Shown here one piece after another: positions 1-12,126 of a stretch of DNA of 64,000 nt (positions are counted from its first letter, which is position 1; every line of letters starts with the position of its first letter). The DNA is taken from NCBI GenBank assembly GCA_907163375.1, contig CAJQUW010016158.1, positions 186,001 to 250,000 on the forward strand. The letters run 5' to 3'. Source of the DNA: Prostheceraeus crozeri (taxonomy: Eukaryota; Platyhelminthes; Polycladida; Euryleptidae). Below the pieces are notes generated by a model, which saw only the letters and a program-made list of their open reading frames with translations, had not been told where the DNA came from and ran no database searches. The position numbers and the translations under genes were made by a program.

Positions 1-90
1 TGTGACGTCATTGTACGCGTTTTGGTTTTATCAAAGTTCACTTGCAACATCACAGAATTAGACAGGTCGTCTTTTCTTCCGTTTGACTGG

Positions 91-575
91 AAGGGAAACA
101 TTGGAACATGTAACGTAAATGAAATGGCACAATCTCCTGACTAAATACCATAGCAATCGAACAATGAGCAGCCAGTTCAACATTAAACACGCCAAATTGT
201 GCAAAGTTTCAGTGACTGTTATCAACCGGATCACACAGCCAAGAGACAGACGATGTCAAGTTCTACAGGGAAGTTTGTGAACGTTTTTTCATGCGCCTGC
301 TAACTTTTTTTGAAATGATCGGAGGGCCCAACATTATCGAGAAAACTTCTGCGCAATGATCTGAATTCTTCGAATCTGAAGGAATCGTGGTGATTGGAAC
401 ATTTTAAAAGAATTCAGAGCAATCCGCAAGCGACGCACGACTATTTCTCCTATCTCTGTAAGGTATTAAAAATTTCTTTTTGCCCACTTATTAAGTTCCT
501 GCGTGTGCCATCTGTTTGAATCAGTTTGCACTTCTAGCAAAGTGATACGATTAAACAATCTAATTCTGTGTGCAA
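91..575. repeat. Dispersed repeat, inverted partner of 17333-17815
   Basis: About 485 bp matches the reverse complement of 17333-17815 at roughly 90-95 percent identity by eye, with small indels. The copy at 17.5 kb keeps an 80-aa open frame on the minus strand (17545-17787), while this copy does not. I do not recognise the family. The two may be independent insertions or the ends of one large segment. Confidence 0.75.
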
Positions 576-1827
576 CATCCATGTGACTTTTCTGCCGCAT
601 TTGCGTGCAAGAGAGATCGCATGTACTTCAAATTTTATAATTCATCTAGACGACGCTGCACATTGAAAAATTAGTGTATTAGGAAAATACACTTGCAACA
701 GCAGAAAAGCACACTTGTGCAGTACAGCGAACTTACAATGAATATTTGTCGTTTGCCTCCAATTAGCTGCGATGTCGATCAGATTCAAAATTGTGACCAA
801 TTTGCCCACCGTCCTTACAGGAAGAGTCAGTAGTACATAGGTTTGCTGTACGGTTGTATAAGGCAAACGTGGTCACTTCATTATAGATGGTCATATAATT
901 ATACCGGATGTTATATAACTCCTTGAAATCTCGTTCGCCTCGGCGTCAAAAATTTTTCAAACTGACTACGGGAGTGTCAATTTACCTGAAATAATACAGA
1001 TGGCTAGAAATGCTTTACATTCTAAGTATTAAGTATTTGTGATTGCACGTTACGCAGGTACAGTATCGAACTTGACATTCCTAAATTATGTAATTCTATG
1101 CTAAAAATCATGAATAATCTATTATCACTGATTATATTGACCAATCATGAATTGGTCTATTATTGACCTTATCATTCTGTGTTATTTAAGAGTAGGCTAG
1201 GCCTACAGAGTTAAGGCATATGGGATATAAAAGCTCAGCTGGAATTGATAAATATCAAAATAAACTTACTATCAAAATAAAATCAATGTTTAAAACGATA
1301 TTTCTAAATATATTTCTATACTTTCATTGCAAGCATTGACACCGCCGACTTTCTGAATTAAATGAATTTGCATTCATGTATACTGTCGCCAATATCCTGA
1401 CATAATCAAATTAGATTCAAAATAAATTTTCGCCACCTCAGGTATATGTTGGTATGTCAATGATAAAGGAAAGATAAATTATCAGAACACGACCAGTGCA
1501 GACGAGAATTCTATTGTTACTGAACAATCGAAGCATGTCATCGCACAGCAGAGAATACAAATCACAAACACTCTAACATAAATGAACACGGATAAAAAAC
1601 ACGGACAGTCTTTGATTGCTCAGCATTCATCCCTAAGAACGTATTTAATTGAATAGAGGCAAACAATCAATTGCAATCGATCTACATTCTTTTACATGCA
1701 TATCAATAAATTGTATAGACCTGATAGACAAATTCGCTTCCATTTCCGCTAAAGTTCAGTTGATATGCTGAATTACAGTAAGCATATAAGCCAAAAGTCT
1801 CAATAGAAATATGATCGAGAATAATAC
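576..1827. other. No gene seen
   Basis: AT-rich DNA with only short chance open frames. I see no recognisable domain, RNA gene or repeat. Confidence 0.5.
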
Positions 1828-2961
1828 CAGTGGCGTCTTCTACGTACCTGCGAGGCCTTCGGCGCATCCTCAAAAATAATTTTTTAATTAGTATTTATAG
1901 AAATATATTACAAATAAATGTTAATAAAATGTCACAAATTATAAAAATGAAAAGCGTCATTCATTAAATTTCATTTAAACTTGCTGGCTTCTCGTGATAG
2001 CTGTGCACAGCTTTCCGTCTCAAAATCAGACGCTCAACCTCAGAGTGAACAGTTTTGCAGCGCGTGCTCGAATCACAGCTGTTTTCTTCGAACAATTATA
2101 CACACGCTAGTAGTGTGTTTTAGACGGAACAGTTCAGAGAGACCGGAAGAGAGTTGCGCGCGTGTGAGGCAGTGAGTGCACGCCCGCGTCAATGTTGACT
2201 TTCCAGATAGACATAATGCTTTGCCTTCTCCAATTTTTGCTATGAAATTCTCCGAAATTCTTGATTGAGGCGCAGTACTTAAATATAGAAAGGGAAGCGC
2301 AACCCAACTGTTCCCGTCTTCGTTTCCTGGTAGAGAGGCCACTACGTCAACAATGGCAGATGACTGACGTTTAGACAAGACTGCGATCAGATGATGAGCG
2401 TTCGCCAATGAGTGCAGAGTAATGCATCTGACTCGAACACCCAGATTCGGTAGAATTTCACAATTTGTTTTACGTGATTGATGTGATGCTATGTTTATTA
2501 CTGTGGATGAGCTCATAACCACGCCTTCCGTACAAAGGGAATTTACTGAAAAGATGACAGTCGTCAAACAAGGCCAACACCTGATATAAAAATTGAAAGT
2601 ACTCACAAAGAAATAAGAGATGCACAAGACATTTTAATGCATCAAAATTTCAAACATGTGAGCGGCTGACCGGCCGTGGGAAACGCAAGAAACTCTTTTG
2701 TTGGCCTGCCTCCTTTTTCTCGAGAAAATGTGGTCTGGACAGAGAGGGGTATAACAATCTCAGCTCCTTGAGTAAGGCGGCTAAGCGACATGAGCAATCA
2801 ACTTCTCATGTGCACATTCACTTGGCCTTAAAATTGTTCGGGAAATTGTTATTGAAAATTCATCTTTTATGAAAATTAATGTTGGAACATAAATGTCTAG
2901 TAAGAAATAGTATTCCAATGCCGAGCGAAGGACTATAGTCTGGGAGCACGCGACGCCACTG
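1828..2961. mobile_element. hAT-like non-autonomous DNA transposon
   Basis: The left end reads CAGTGGCGTC and the right end is its near inverted complement, finishing CGCCACTG. The element is flanked by the 8-bp direct repeat AATAATAC at 1820-1827 and 2962-2969. CAGTGGCG-type ends with an 8-bp target-site duplication are typical of the hAT superfamily. It is 1134 bp and carries no recognisable transposase. A 184-aa open frame inside it on the minus strand (2073-2627) has no visible domain and is probably chance. Confidence 0.85.
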
Positions 2962-2969
2962 AATAATAC

Positions 2970-3493
2970 TATTATTCATTAGATCACTAAGATACTGAGG
3001 TAAAAGAATGATTTCAATGCTTAATACGCATAAACAAATATGAACATTATCATTGTAAATATAAAAACGCTGACCCTACTTTTCGATGACAAATGAACGG
3101 CGTCAAAGAATGTTTGCGGCCTCAATGTGCAATATTGTAAAATGAAAGTCATAACACCGGCATCAGGATGACCAACTTGATTTGAGGTTCAGTTTCAGCT
3201 CTTGTCATGTACAGCACAACTGGTGCTTTCTAAAATATGAATACACGGGTACAATAGAAAACTCTCAATTTCTCGGACAGACAACCTGCTCATGATAACT
3301 TAACATTCAGGTTGTCATATGAGCGAGGTTGCTACTGCTCTTTTTATCATCTGCATCCGCTCTCGTTGTCGTGAAATAGAAAAATGCATCATGTTGAAAA
3401 AAACGAAATCCCGCATTACAACAGGATATAAATAAGATTGCATAATATACTGCTATTTGAGGTATCTGCTTGAATCGGATTACAAACTCGGTA
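2970..3493. other. No gene seen
   Basis: Intergenic AT-rich sequence. Nothing was recognised. Confidence 0.5.
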
Positions 3494-3744
3494 TTTGATT
3501 CCCAATGTTGAACTCTTTCGTGATGGGACTAAAAACTTATTAAATTCATGGAATATAGAGGGCAGATCTGTATTACGTTAAACACCTATCCAACGTCCTA
3601 ACCATGCTCAAAAATGGCACTCAAACGAAAAAAATGTGCTTAATAAGGGCCAAGTGGCCAAAAGATATGTACTTCACATTTAAACTCTGCATTTATGTTC
3701 GATTAAACAAATATTGATAACAAGTGTTTAACAACCCTTATTTG
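3494..3744. repeat. 251-bp direct repeat, copy 1 (uninterrupted)
   Basis: This is nearly identical to 7506-7613 joined to 9860-10000, where the second copy is interrupted by a hAT insertion. This copy keeps the uninterrupted target site (GTCCTAAC once, near 3595). The two copies flank the palindrome at 3742-6953 in the same orientation. The ends do not look like LTR termini (no TG..CA). The family is unknown. Confidence 0.8.
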
Positions 3745-4229
3745 TCGTAACTGTACCGATAAATGGCGTTCGCGGACGATAATAGATTTAGCGTACTCGG
3801 ATGGTTTCCCATTTCATTTATCGGTACTCTTTTAGCGTCGGGAAAAGATTTGACAGTGTTTTGAGGATGTTGCGTAACTTTATAGCGTCTTTAGGGAAGG
3901 AGAATGTGCAACAAGTAGCTGATGAATGAATGTACGTTACAATAGCGTGGGATACACATGTTAACGATAAGTCTTAAACACTCAAGATCTTCAGGCTGGT
4001 CTGACTTTCTCGCAGACTCTCAGAAAGTCAGGAAGCTGAACACAAACCGGCTATTGCGTAATTACTAAGTGCGATGTGATAAAGAAGAGGAAACTGAAAT
4101 TTTGTTGGATGTTAGCCGTCAACCACCCCATAATGGATCATGTAATTCATAGACTTCAGAAGTCACGAAGAAGGAAAAATAATCACCATTTTACATCCTA
4201 CATCAGTCAGTAACAGTTCTCGAGCGAAG

Positions 4230-5094
4230 ACATGTCCAGATTTGAATTTGTGAGTGAGTACCCAGCAGATAGAGGCAAGTATTGCCAATATAACGCCTGT
4301 AAATACTCGCTGAACCACAAACTTTGCTGTAGCCGTGTACGACGAATGGACAAAATCACGAAACGAAGCATTTCCCAATGGACCTGTTCCGTCTTTGAAT
4401 GACCTGACATCAGCAAATTATGAGACATTTAACAAGACTTTGTCCCATTTCGTATTCGAAATTCGACGCAAAGACGGTAAGGAATATCCCGCCAACAGCA
4501 TCTACGGAATAATGTGCGGAATAGTGCGATATTTCCGAGATGAGTGTGGCAGACCCGATCTTAACTTCATAAAGCCGGACGTATAAGTTCTTTTACTTGC
4601 GACGCTGCCTTGATCGACGCATGCAGGAGGTAACTGAGAAAGGAGTAAATATGCATAAACGTCAAGCAGATTCCGTCACACCAGACGATGAGAGAAATCT
4701 GTGGAATTCTGGTGCATTTGACATCAACAAAAGTGAGGGACTTCTGTCAGCTGTATATTATTATAACAGCAAAGTCTTCGGGTTGCGATCACGCGACGAG
4801 CATAGAACACTTACTATTGACCAGTTCACGTTTGGCGAAGACGCTGAGGGCAAGTTCGTCCATTTTGTCGGGAAAACCGACAAATCACATAAAGGAGGTT
4901 TGCGTCATAGAAATGTGCCGCAGAAGAACATCAAACATTATGATAGTGAATCGTCTGTGGCCACTTATAAACTTAATATAGATGAACAATTAATTCGTGA
5001 GCGCACCGGACATCGCTCAGACGCAATTCGAGCTTATAAAAGAACCTCGTCATCTCCAGTTGTCATATTTTTTATTGATATGGACATAATATAA
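4230..5094 (+). pseudogene. Crypton-type tyrosine recombinase remnant, left arm
   Basis: The translated remnant resembles the DUF3504/KCTD1-ZMYM family of Crypton-derived tyrosine recombinases, which cut and rejoin DNA through a tyrosine. An N-terminal stretch (ITPVNTR, then NFAVAVYDEW) is followed by a core with the catalytic-arginine context FGLRSRDEHRTL. Near the C-terminus comes TGHRSDAIRAYKR, matching the H-x-x-R and tyrosine box. Stop codons occur near 4310 and at 4584-4586 within otherwise continuous homology, and the frame runs into unrelated sequence after 5056. It is a dead DNA-transposon gene. The two longest open pieces are 4335-4586 and 4597-5094, the latter starting from a non-ATG codon. 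Confidence 0.7.
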
Positions 5095-5498
5095 ACAAAA
5101 ATAAGAATATATACTTGCAGATGGACTCAAAAAAATTAAATATCTACTCATGAAACATCTTATGCAAATCAGTAGAATGCAACATTACAGGCAAATAGTG
5201 CAGTGCGTGATATCTACTCAAAATGAATCGAAAAATGACAGTCAAATAATACAATATACAAAACACAGCAAAATCAGTAGAATGATACGACAAAGAGTGC
5301 AGTAGCAACATACAAAAAAATTAGTCCATATAAATAAAAAATGACAACTAGAGAGTATCGTATTACCAGAAATTGAGCGAAGTATATTAAAGAAATATCC
5401 TGTATAAAGAGTGAATACAAACACAAGACTTCACAGTCAAGCCGGGAGTATGGAGCTGAGAAGGAATACGCATAAGAAGGCCCCTAATGCACTCATGC

Positions 5499-6435
5499 TT
5501 AGAAGTCATCAGACAAGTCAAATTCATCAGTATCGAAGTTTTTGACAGTAAACTTGGCCTTCAAGTTTTGAAGTCTGACATGCTTGCTTGACGTTGGCTC
5601 AATCGAAAAGTCGAGATGGCTGCTGATCGTCTTCTGCTGAGATGACGAGGTTCTTTTATAAGCTCGAATTGCGTCTGAGCGATGTCCGGTGCGCTCACGA
5701 ATTAATTGTTCATCTATATTAAGTTTATAAGTGGCCACAGACGATTCACTATCATAATGTTTGATGTTCTTCTGCGGCACATTTCTATGACGCAAACCTC
5801 CTTTATGTGATTTGTCGGTTTTCCCGACAAAATGGACGAACTTGCCCTCAGCGTCTTCGCCAAACGTGAACTGGTCAATAGTAAGTGTTCTATGCTCGTC
5901 GCGTGATCGCAACCCGAAGACTTTGCTGTTATAATAATATACAGCTGACAGAAGTCCCTCACTTTTGTTGATGTCAAATGCACCAGAATTCCACAGATTT
6001 CTCTCATCGTCTGGTGTGACGGAATCTGCTTGACGTTTATGCATATTTACTCCTTTCTCAGTTACCTCCTGCATGCGTCGATCAAGGCAGCGTCGCAAGT
6101 AAAAGAACTTATACGTCCGGCTTTATGAAGTTAAGATCGGGTCTGCCACACTCATCTCGGAAATATCGCACTATTCCGCACATTATTCCGTAGATGCTGT
6201 TGGCGGGATATTCCTTACCGTCTTTGCGTCGAATTTCGAATACGAAATGGGACAAAGTCTTGTTAAATGTCTCATAATTTGCTGATGTCAGGTCATTCAA
6301 AGACGGAACAGGTCCATTGGGAAATGCTTCGTTTCGTGATTTTGTCCATTCGTCGTACACGGCTACAGCAAAGTTTGTGGTTCAGCGAGTATTTACAGGC
6401 GTTATATTGGCAATACTTGCCTCTATCTGCTGGGT
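5499..6435 (-). pseudogene. Crypton-type tyrosine recombinase remnant, right arm
   Basis: This is the inverted twin of the left-arm gene with the same residues and the same two in-frame stops. It continues about 46 codons past the palindrome edge to a natural-looking acidic C-terminus ending FDLSDDF. The recombinase core with GLRSRDEHRTL and the TGHRSDAIRAYKR box lies in 5499-6098. The family assignment rests on the DUF3504-like motifs. Because it extends further than the left copy, this arm is more likely the original. Confidence 0.7.
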
Positions 6436-6953
6436 ACTCACTCACAAATTCAAATCTGGACATGTCTTCGCTCGAGAACTGTTACTGACTGATGTAGGAT
6501 GTAAAATGGTGATTATTTTTCCTTCTTCGTGACTTCTGAAGTCTATGAATTACATGATCCATTATGGGGTGGTTGACGGCTAACATCCAACAAAATTTCA
6601 GTTTCCTCTTCTTTATCACATCGCACTTAGTAATTACGCAATAGCCGGTTTGTGTTCAGCTTCCTGACTTTCTGAGAGTCTGCGAGAAAGTCAGACCAGC
6701 CTGAAGATCTTGAGTGTTTAAGACTTATCGTTACCATGTGTATCCCACGCTATTGTAACGTACATTCATTCATCAGCTACTTGTTGCACATTCTCCTTCC
6801 CTAAAGACGCTATAAAGTTACGCAACATCCTCAAAACACTGTCAAATCTTTTCCCGACGCTAAAAGAGTACCGATAAATGAAATGGGAAACCATCCGAGT
6901 ACGCTAAATCTATTATCGTCCGCGAACGCCATTTATCGGTACAGTTACGACAA

Positions 6954-7505
6954 GTATATGTTCTTATTTTTACACGAATTTTTATGGTCGTAGCTGTAAC
7001 GATAAATTTTTAATACTATTTCGCTTTTTTCGATTTTATGGGTATGTCAGTGATAAATGAAGGGTTTTGATTAAAACGAAAATATCAACGGTTTGGTTTT
7101 TGTCATCATCGTTGCTTATTTCTTTCTGTATTTCTCATCATTAGAAATGCAAGGGTCCGGTATTAGCAGGTTTAGCAAGTTTGAAAGCTGAAGGGTCTTT
7201 TGATATGACACTAACGGTACTTTATTTTCACTATCGACTGGTCATTTACTGATTCCTGTGGTCTTTGAATGAACTATTAGAAGAAATGTCCTTCGCGCTG
7301 GTTCTTTGAAAGAAGAGAAGATAGTAAGTTTGCGTAATGATCCACTTGTTGATAATCGCTACCCACTGTGATCGCTGTCATTCATCATTTTCCATGGCTG
7401 AAAACAGAATTGGTGGTTCCTTCAACTTCCTTAAATTTGATTCCCCAACTTCCCTAAATTTGATTGCGTAATCAAATAACGATATAGCGTAAAATTCGAT
7501 AAAGT
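6954..7505. other. No gene; degenerate copy of the palindrome end
   Basis: No coding signal. Near 6989 a sequence like GTCGTAGCTGTAACGATAAA resembles the outer end of the palindrome (3744 onward), which suggests a decayed terminal repeat of the same family. Otherwise nothing was recognised. Confidence 0.4.
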
Positions 7506-7613
7506 TTGATTCCCAATGTTGAACTCTTTCGTGATGGGACTAAAAACTTATTAAATTCATGGAATATAGAGGGCAGATCTGTATTACGTTAAACACCTAT
7601 CCAACGTCCTAAC

Positions 7614-9851
7614 CAGGCGCGTACCCAGGATTTTCGTTCGGGGGGGATGATATTTGAATACTGACCTCAAAAATTTTAGAACTTATATGAATAGACCCAG
7701 TCGATTTAGCTGCATGTGATTTACCTGTTGAATCAAGCCAAATCAAATATCATATACACTTGCGCTCAAACAATACAAAAATCTGTAAAACTGCGTTCAA
7801 AATATATTAAAAGAATGCATATACATATAATAGTACCGGTACATGCATATCTCTCATGCAGTCATTAGATATTATAAAAATGGATGAATAAAATGGATAA
7901 TAATATATTCTTCGCAATCGAGAATCAAATATTCTCGCATATTCCTGTACAACGGAAGCGTAACACAACTTAATGTCCTTGTGAACGGCCAGAAGTGCGA
8001 GTCCGTTTAGATCATTGCCCTAGGTTTTAAGTAAGCGAAGCAGGCTGAAAGATCTCTCTGGTGACCAAAAAAATGGTTAGAGTTATGTACATTTGGATAG
8101 AGATCCTTATCACACTCTCTCAGCGCCTCCGTCAAGCTGAGCTCCAATCGGTTGGACGATGGCTGTTGTCGCCCAAAGTCTTGCCAGCGTTCAAACTCTG
8201 CCGACATCTTACACATTTATCATGACCGAATCAGTGGTACAACTATGCATTGGAAATTAGTTTGGGGGCATCGCTTGCCGACAAACAAAAAATACAAAAG
8301 AGCTATAAGTATTACTAACGTGTAATCGTATTAATGCCAATAATGATGGCTGATATTCACGTAGGCCAGCAGATTCAAGTGATTGACTTTTTTCCTCAAA
8401 ATGTTTAGTTCATCAACCTATTTGAATTATTTCGTTGAATCTTCAAAATCAACTTAGAATTACAATAATCAAACACATTTCGTCTTGTTTCACTTCTCTC
8501 TATAAGATCTTTTGACGGTTCTTTGACGTAATCTGATCCAACCGTTCCTTAGTAGGCCTATCTAATCAGCAATCGACTCTTCCGTCAATGACATTTCCTC
8601 AGAGTGGGTTACGCCTTGGCTACAGACATCAGATAAACCTATTACAGGTAATGTTCAGATAAATTATCATACGTTTACTAACTCATACATTTTAGATAAC
8701 GGATCATGATTCTTTTGTGTATTTTGCAACTCACGGTGCAGCATTAAACTTCCGTCTCATCCATCAGGTCGGTCCTTCTCGAATGGTTGATTCGATCAGG
8801 GTACCTGTTAGATTCACTGACTGTCGAAGTCGCTGCATTCAGCACTACCCCCAGACAGGTCATCCGATCAAGGTAGGGGCGGAAAAGTCAGACTAATTTA
8901 TTAAGGTGGCCAACTTAACTAGGGGACAACTCTAACACAGTCCCGCCAAAGACAACCACCCAGGAATGATTCCCGGGGCCGAGGGTTGTCACGTCGAAGT
9001 AAGTCGAATCTGCTACCAGAAGCGACGCAGCGGCAGGGCTCTGTTGCCGCTGTGGAGGTTACTCCGTACCGTATATTGCATCACCGACCTTGATTGAGAT
9101 TTCATCATTTTATTGCATTGAAAATGCAAATCACTCATAAGCATATATGTACTTACTCTTCAGTTAAAATATAATTTGACAAATAGAAATGTTCACTATA
9201 TAGACTGCAGCAAGTCAATGTGATAAACTGAATCTGTCTGTAGCTACGACTAAATTACTTATAAGTCAAGCCATGCTTCTATGAACAAAGAGAAACTTGG
9301 CTAGGCATGGGTGATAAACAAAAACTCACCGCATTTCTTCAGTTAATGGATTAAACAGCCGCTGGAAATTGCAAATGTGTTATCACAACAGGGAAGTCGC
9401 AACGATTCTCGCTGAATCGCCTCTTTATCATGATAAACAAAGGTGTTGAAAAGAAATCAACAAAGATACATTAAATTCCGACTAGGACCTTGGAGGGGAA
9501 TAGGATTAACGACTTTCACATATTTGTCGATGACATAATCACCTGCCTCATACCCATACCCGTGTATCGTGAAGGATGAAAGAGGAAATTTGATCAACAG
9601 TCAAAATTGATAGAAACTTATAGAAATTTACAAGGTATATATTCAAGTGTTAAATCAAGTATTATTGGTCTGAAATTGAGTATTTTTATTTCAAAATAAA
9701 GGATGATTTATTAATTTTTACGAAAGCCGACACTCGATATTTTCACATGCTCAGTATGCCTAAGTTTCTCCCTTTTTCATGCCACTTAGAGTTTCGAATT
9801 TCGGGGGGGGGGATGCATCCCCTGCATCCCCCCCCCTTCGGTACGCCACTG
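7614..9851. mobile_element. hAT element inserted in the direct repeat
   Basis: The ends CAGGCGCGTACCC and GGTACGCCACTG are imperfect inverted repeats. The flanking 8-bp duplication GTCCTAAC (7606-7613, 9852-9859) occurs once at the matching empty site near 3595. Subterminal G-rich and C-rich runs lie near 7650 and 9803-9836. The element is 2238 bp and keeps a short transposase remnant on the minus strand. Direct repeats, inverted ends and the empty-site copy together make this a firm hAT call. Confidence 0.92.
8007..8216 (-). pseudogene. hAT transposase C-terminal remnant
   Basis: The 69-aa frame contains LTEALRECDKDLYPNVH. This matches the segment just before the hAT C-terminal dimerisation region in ZMYM/THAP-associated hAT transposases. 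Downstream residues diverge and no catalytic motif is left. It supports the hAT label of the host element and its minus-strand coding direction. It is a remnant, not a gene. Confidence 0.55.
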
Positions 9852-10000
9852 GTCCTAACCATGCTCAAAAATGGCACTCAAACGAAAAAATGTGCTTAAT
9901 AAGGGCCAAGTGGCCAAAAGATATGTACTTCACATTTAAACTCTGCATTTATGTTCGATTAAACAAATATTGATAACAAGTGTTTAACAACCCTTATTTG

Positions 10001-11287
10001 CTTCTGCTGGTGTACTCATCGATCATTGAATAGACATGCACATAATAATATGTATGATAATAAGAATGATATAAAGATAATTCGAATTCTGATGAATTAA
10101 AAATAAATTCACGTACCTGAAGGTAATTTCAGTTCAACCGCTCGTCATGTTAAGGTCGGTAACTTTTCACAATAGAAGCTAAGCAAATCATCTAACGTAG
10201 TTAAGCGATGTTGAAATAATTTACAGAGCCATTGATGGTCAAAAATGCAAAGACTGAAGCTCGTTGCCCTTGCAATAGCACTACTGCATACATCGGCCAA
10301 TTCACTCGGAATAGTTGGCTGAGTAGATCGGTGTAACACAATCACCATTGTCTTTAACATGTATGGATTGGCTATCTTGTCGTGGAACCATCAATAGAAT
10401 TAATTTGTCATGTTAGATGTCTCACTACTAATGATGTAAACTGACACTGTATCATGCTCTGTTCAAAGCATAATTGGCTGAATGAATAATCAGGGTGTTG
10501 AATAACATTGTTAACAGTATCATATATAAACTGTGTTGAAAGATTGATAGATTAATTCAATTTCAATAACGTTGGATGGCATGATGGTACTTTAACTTCA
10601 TGTCAACTTCATCAAGTTCAGCATATAAATTATGCAACACGTTGTATATTTGTTGCAATTTCATTAAATTAAGATAAATTCAGCAAAGAGTGATACTGAT
10701 ATCAAGCTTCGTGGAGCTTTAGTGGTTGAGCTTCAAATCCTTCCTTCTATGCGGTTCCGTCTGTAGGTGGATTTGATTTCATTACCACCTGATTATAAGT
10801 CCATGTCACTGTCCACTGAGCCACTGAATCTCATTACCATCCAAATGATCGTCTAATGATAGGTGAAAGCAGCATTTCTCTTATCATTCGAAAAGTCGAA
10901 CAGTTGCATAAAACAAACTCAGCAAAAATAACAACAATCTTCTAAACGTTCGGTATATGCAGAAATTTATCTAGCGTGTGTCAAACGTAGCAAAAGTAAT
11001 AGACTCAAGCGAAATTTTCCTGAGGAACAGACGAATGTAGCTTTTATGCGGCATTAATGAAGCCTCATTAACTGACAGTGAAAGATAACTAATTTCTAGT
11101 GGACAAAGTGATTCCTCCTTACTTTATGAAAACAAATTCGACATTAGATGCAAAAACGAAGAAATTAATAATGAACAAAAAACTTTTATCGTCAATTAGG
11201 TTAAACTTTTCAGGAAATTTTGTTCAGTTCAAATTGATAGCAAAACAATTCCAAACGACAGATCGCATCACAATGCTTGGAAAGTAT
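10001..11287. other. No gene seen
   Basis: AT-rich sequence with only small open frames (for example 10145-10360 and 11099-11305) that show no domain. Confidence 0.5.
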
Positions 11288-12126
11288 TCAATATTTCGAT
11301 GGTAAAAACGTCGTGTAAATCAACAGGTCCAAGACTTTATTCGACCGGCTTATAACAAGAGTTGGTCAACCGCTCTTACCCTTCATCAGGAACAGAGGGA
11401 CATTATCACATTAATTTACACAAAATTCAAATGCTGCAAGTTGTTACGAGCAGAGGCCTTGAAAAATATCATACAAAAATATCTAGGAGTCCATGGATGG
11501 TATACGAATCACAAAAATAGGGGACTTTGGGTTAAAAATCGGAGATCTTTGTAGTAGGCCTACATGCTGCATATTTAGACCATGAGGATAATCGGTCATC
11601 AGCTGACTTAGAAATTTCGTTTCTTTTATTTTTCTTTGTTGTTCAGTTCCATCGTTTTCTTCTAATATGGATAGAGATATGCTTTTTTCTTGATGACCAT
11701 GTTCCATACAATGGAACGGCACAACTTTTGCCGTCATCTTTGCGATATATGTCAGAGCGTTGTCCATTAGTACTTTCACGAAGAGATCTTCCTGTTTACC
11801 CACGACAATATAAAACAAAGGGCAACTTCCAAATCTTAGTGCGCATGCAACATTTGTAGTGCTGCACGTAGTATCAGTCGCTTTGATGTTATATGAAGGA
11901 CCTGTGACTGGTGATATTATGGAATCACATCATTTTATGCATGTTATCTTTTCAGGCCTCTGCTCACAGCAACTTGTAGCATTTCAATGTTGTGTGAATC
12001 TGTGTGATAATGTCACTCTATTCCTGATGAAGGGTATGAGCGGTTGACCGACTCTTATCCGAAACCGGTCGAATAAAGTCTTGGACCATTTGATTTGTAC
12101 GACGTTTTTACCATCGAAATATTAAA
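11288..12126. repeat. Inverted-repeat element, arms of about 178 bp
   Basis: Left arm 11288-11465 and right arm 11950-12126 are imperfect inverted complements. Each contains a hairpin-prone block of the form CTGATGAAGGG .. GAGCGGTTGACC .. GGTCGAATAAAGTC. Such Penelope-like 3-prime motifs are common in animal genomes, but no reverse transcriptase is present. The central 484 bp shows only a weak open frame (11483-11818, minus). Confidence 0.7.

Larger units (their letters stand above)
3742..6953. mobile_element. Near-perfect palindrome of a Crypton-type element
   Basis: Left arm 3742-5056 and right arm 5639-6953 are 1315 bp each and almost identical as inverted copies; I saw one mismatch near 3961/6734. 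They are separated by a 582-bp spacer (5057-5638). Both arms carry the same tyrosine-recombinase remnant. The right copy continues into the spacer with its own C-terminal codons (to 5499), while the left arm stops at the palindrome edge, so the right copy is the fuller parent. Inactivating codons are shared by both arms, so the inverted duplication came after the copy had died. No target-site duplication was found around the palindrome. Confidence 0.85.
7506..10000. repeat. 251-bp direct repeat, copy 2, split by a hAT element
   Basis: The left piece 7506-7613 and right piece 9860-10000 together match 3494-3744 almost base for base. The split point carries an 8-bp duplication from the hAT insertion. 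This gives an internal empty-site comparison for that insertion. Confidence 0.85.

Noticed and set aside
2073-2627. 184-aa minus-strand open frame as a host gene
   Set aside because: No recognisable domain, lies inside a hAT element with exact ends, and its composition is not protein-like.
4163-4428. Minus-strand open frames in the palindrome arms
   Set aside because: They mirror the recombinase remnant on the other strand and have no domain.
8760-9070. GC-richer block in the hAT element as an RNA gene or SINE
   Set aside because: No promoter boxes, poly-A tail or flanking duplication seen; left unexplained.
3494-10000. Direct repeats read as LTRs of a retroelement
   Set aside because: No TG..CA ends, primer-binding site, polypurine tract or reverse transcriptase between them; the content is a Crypton-type palindrome.
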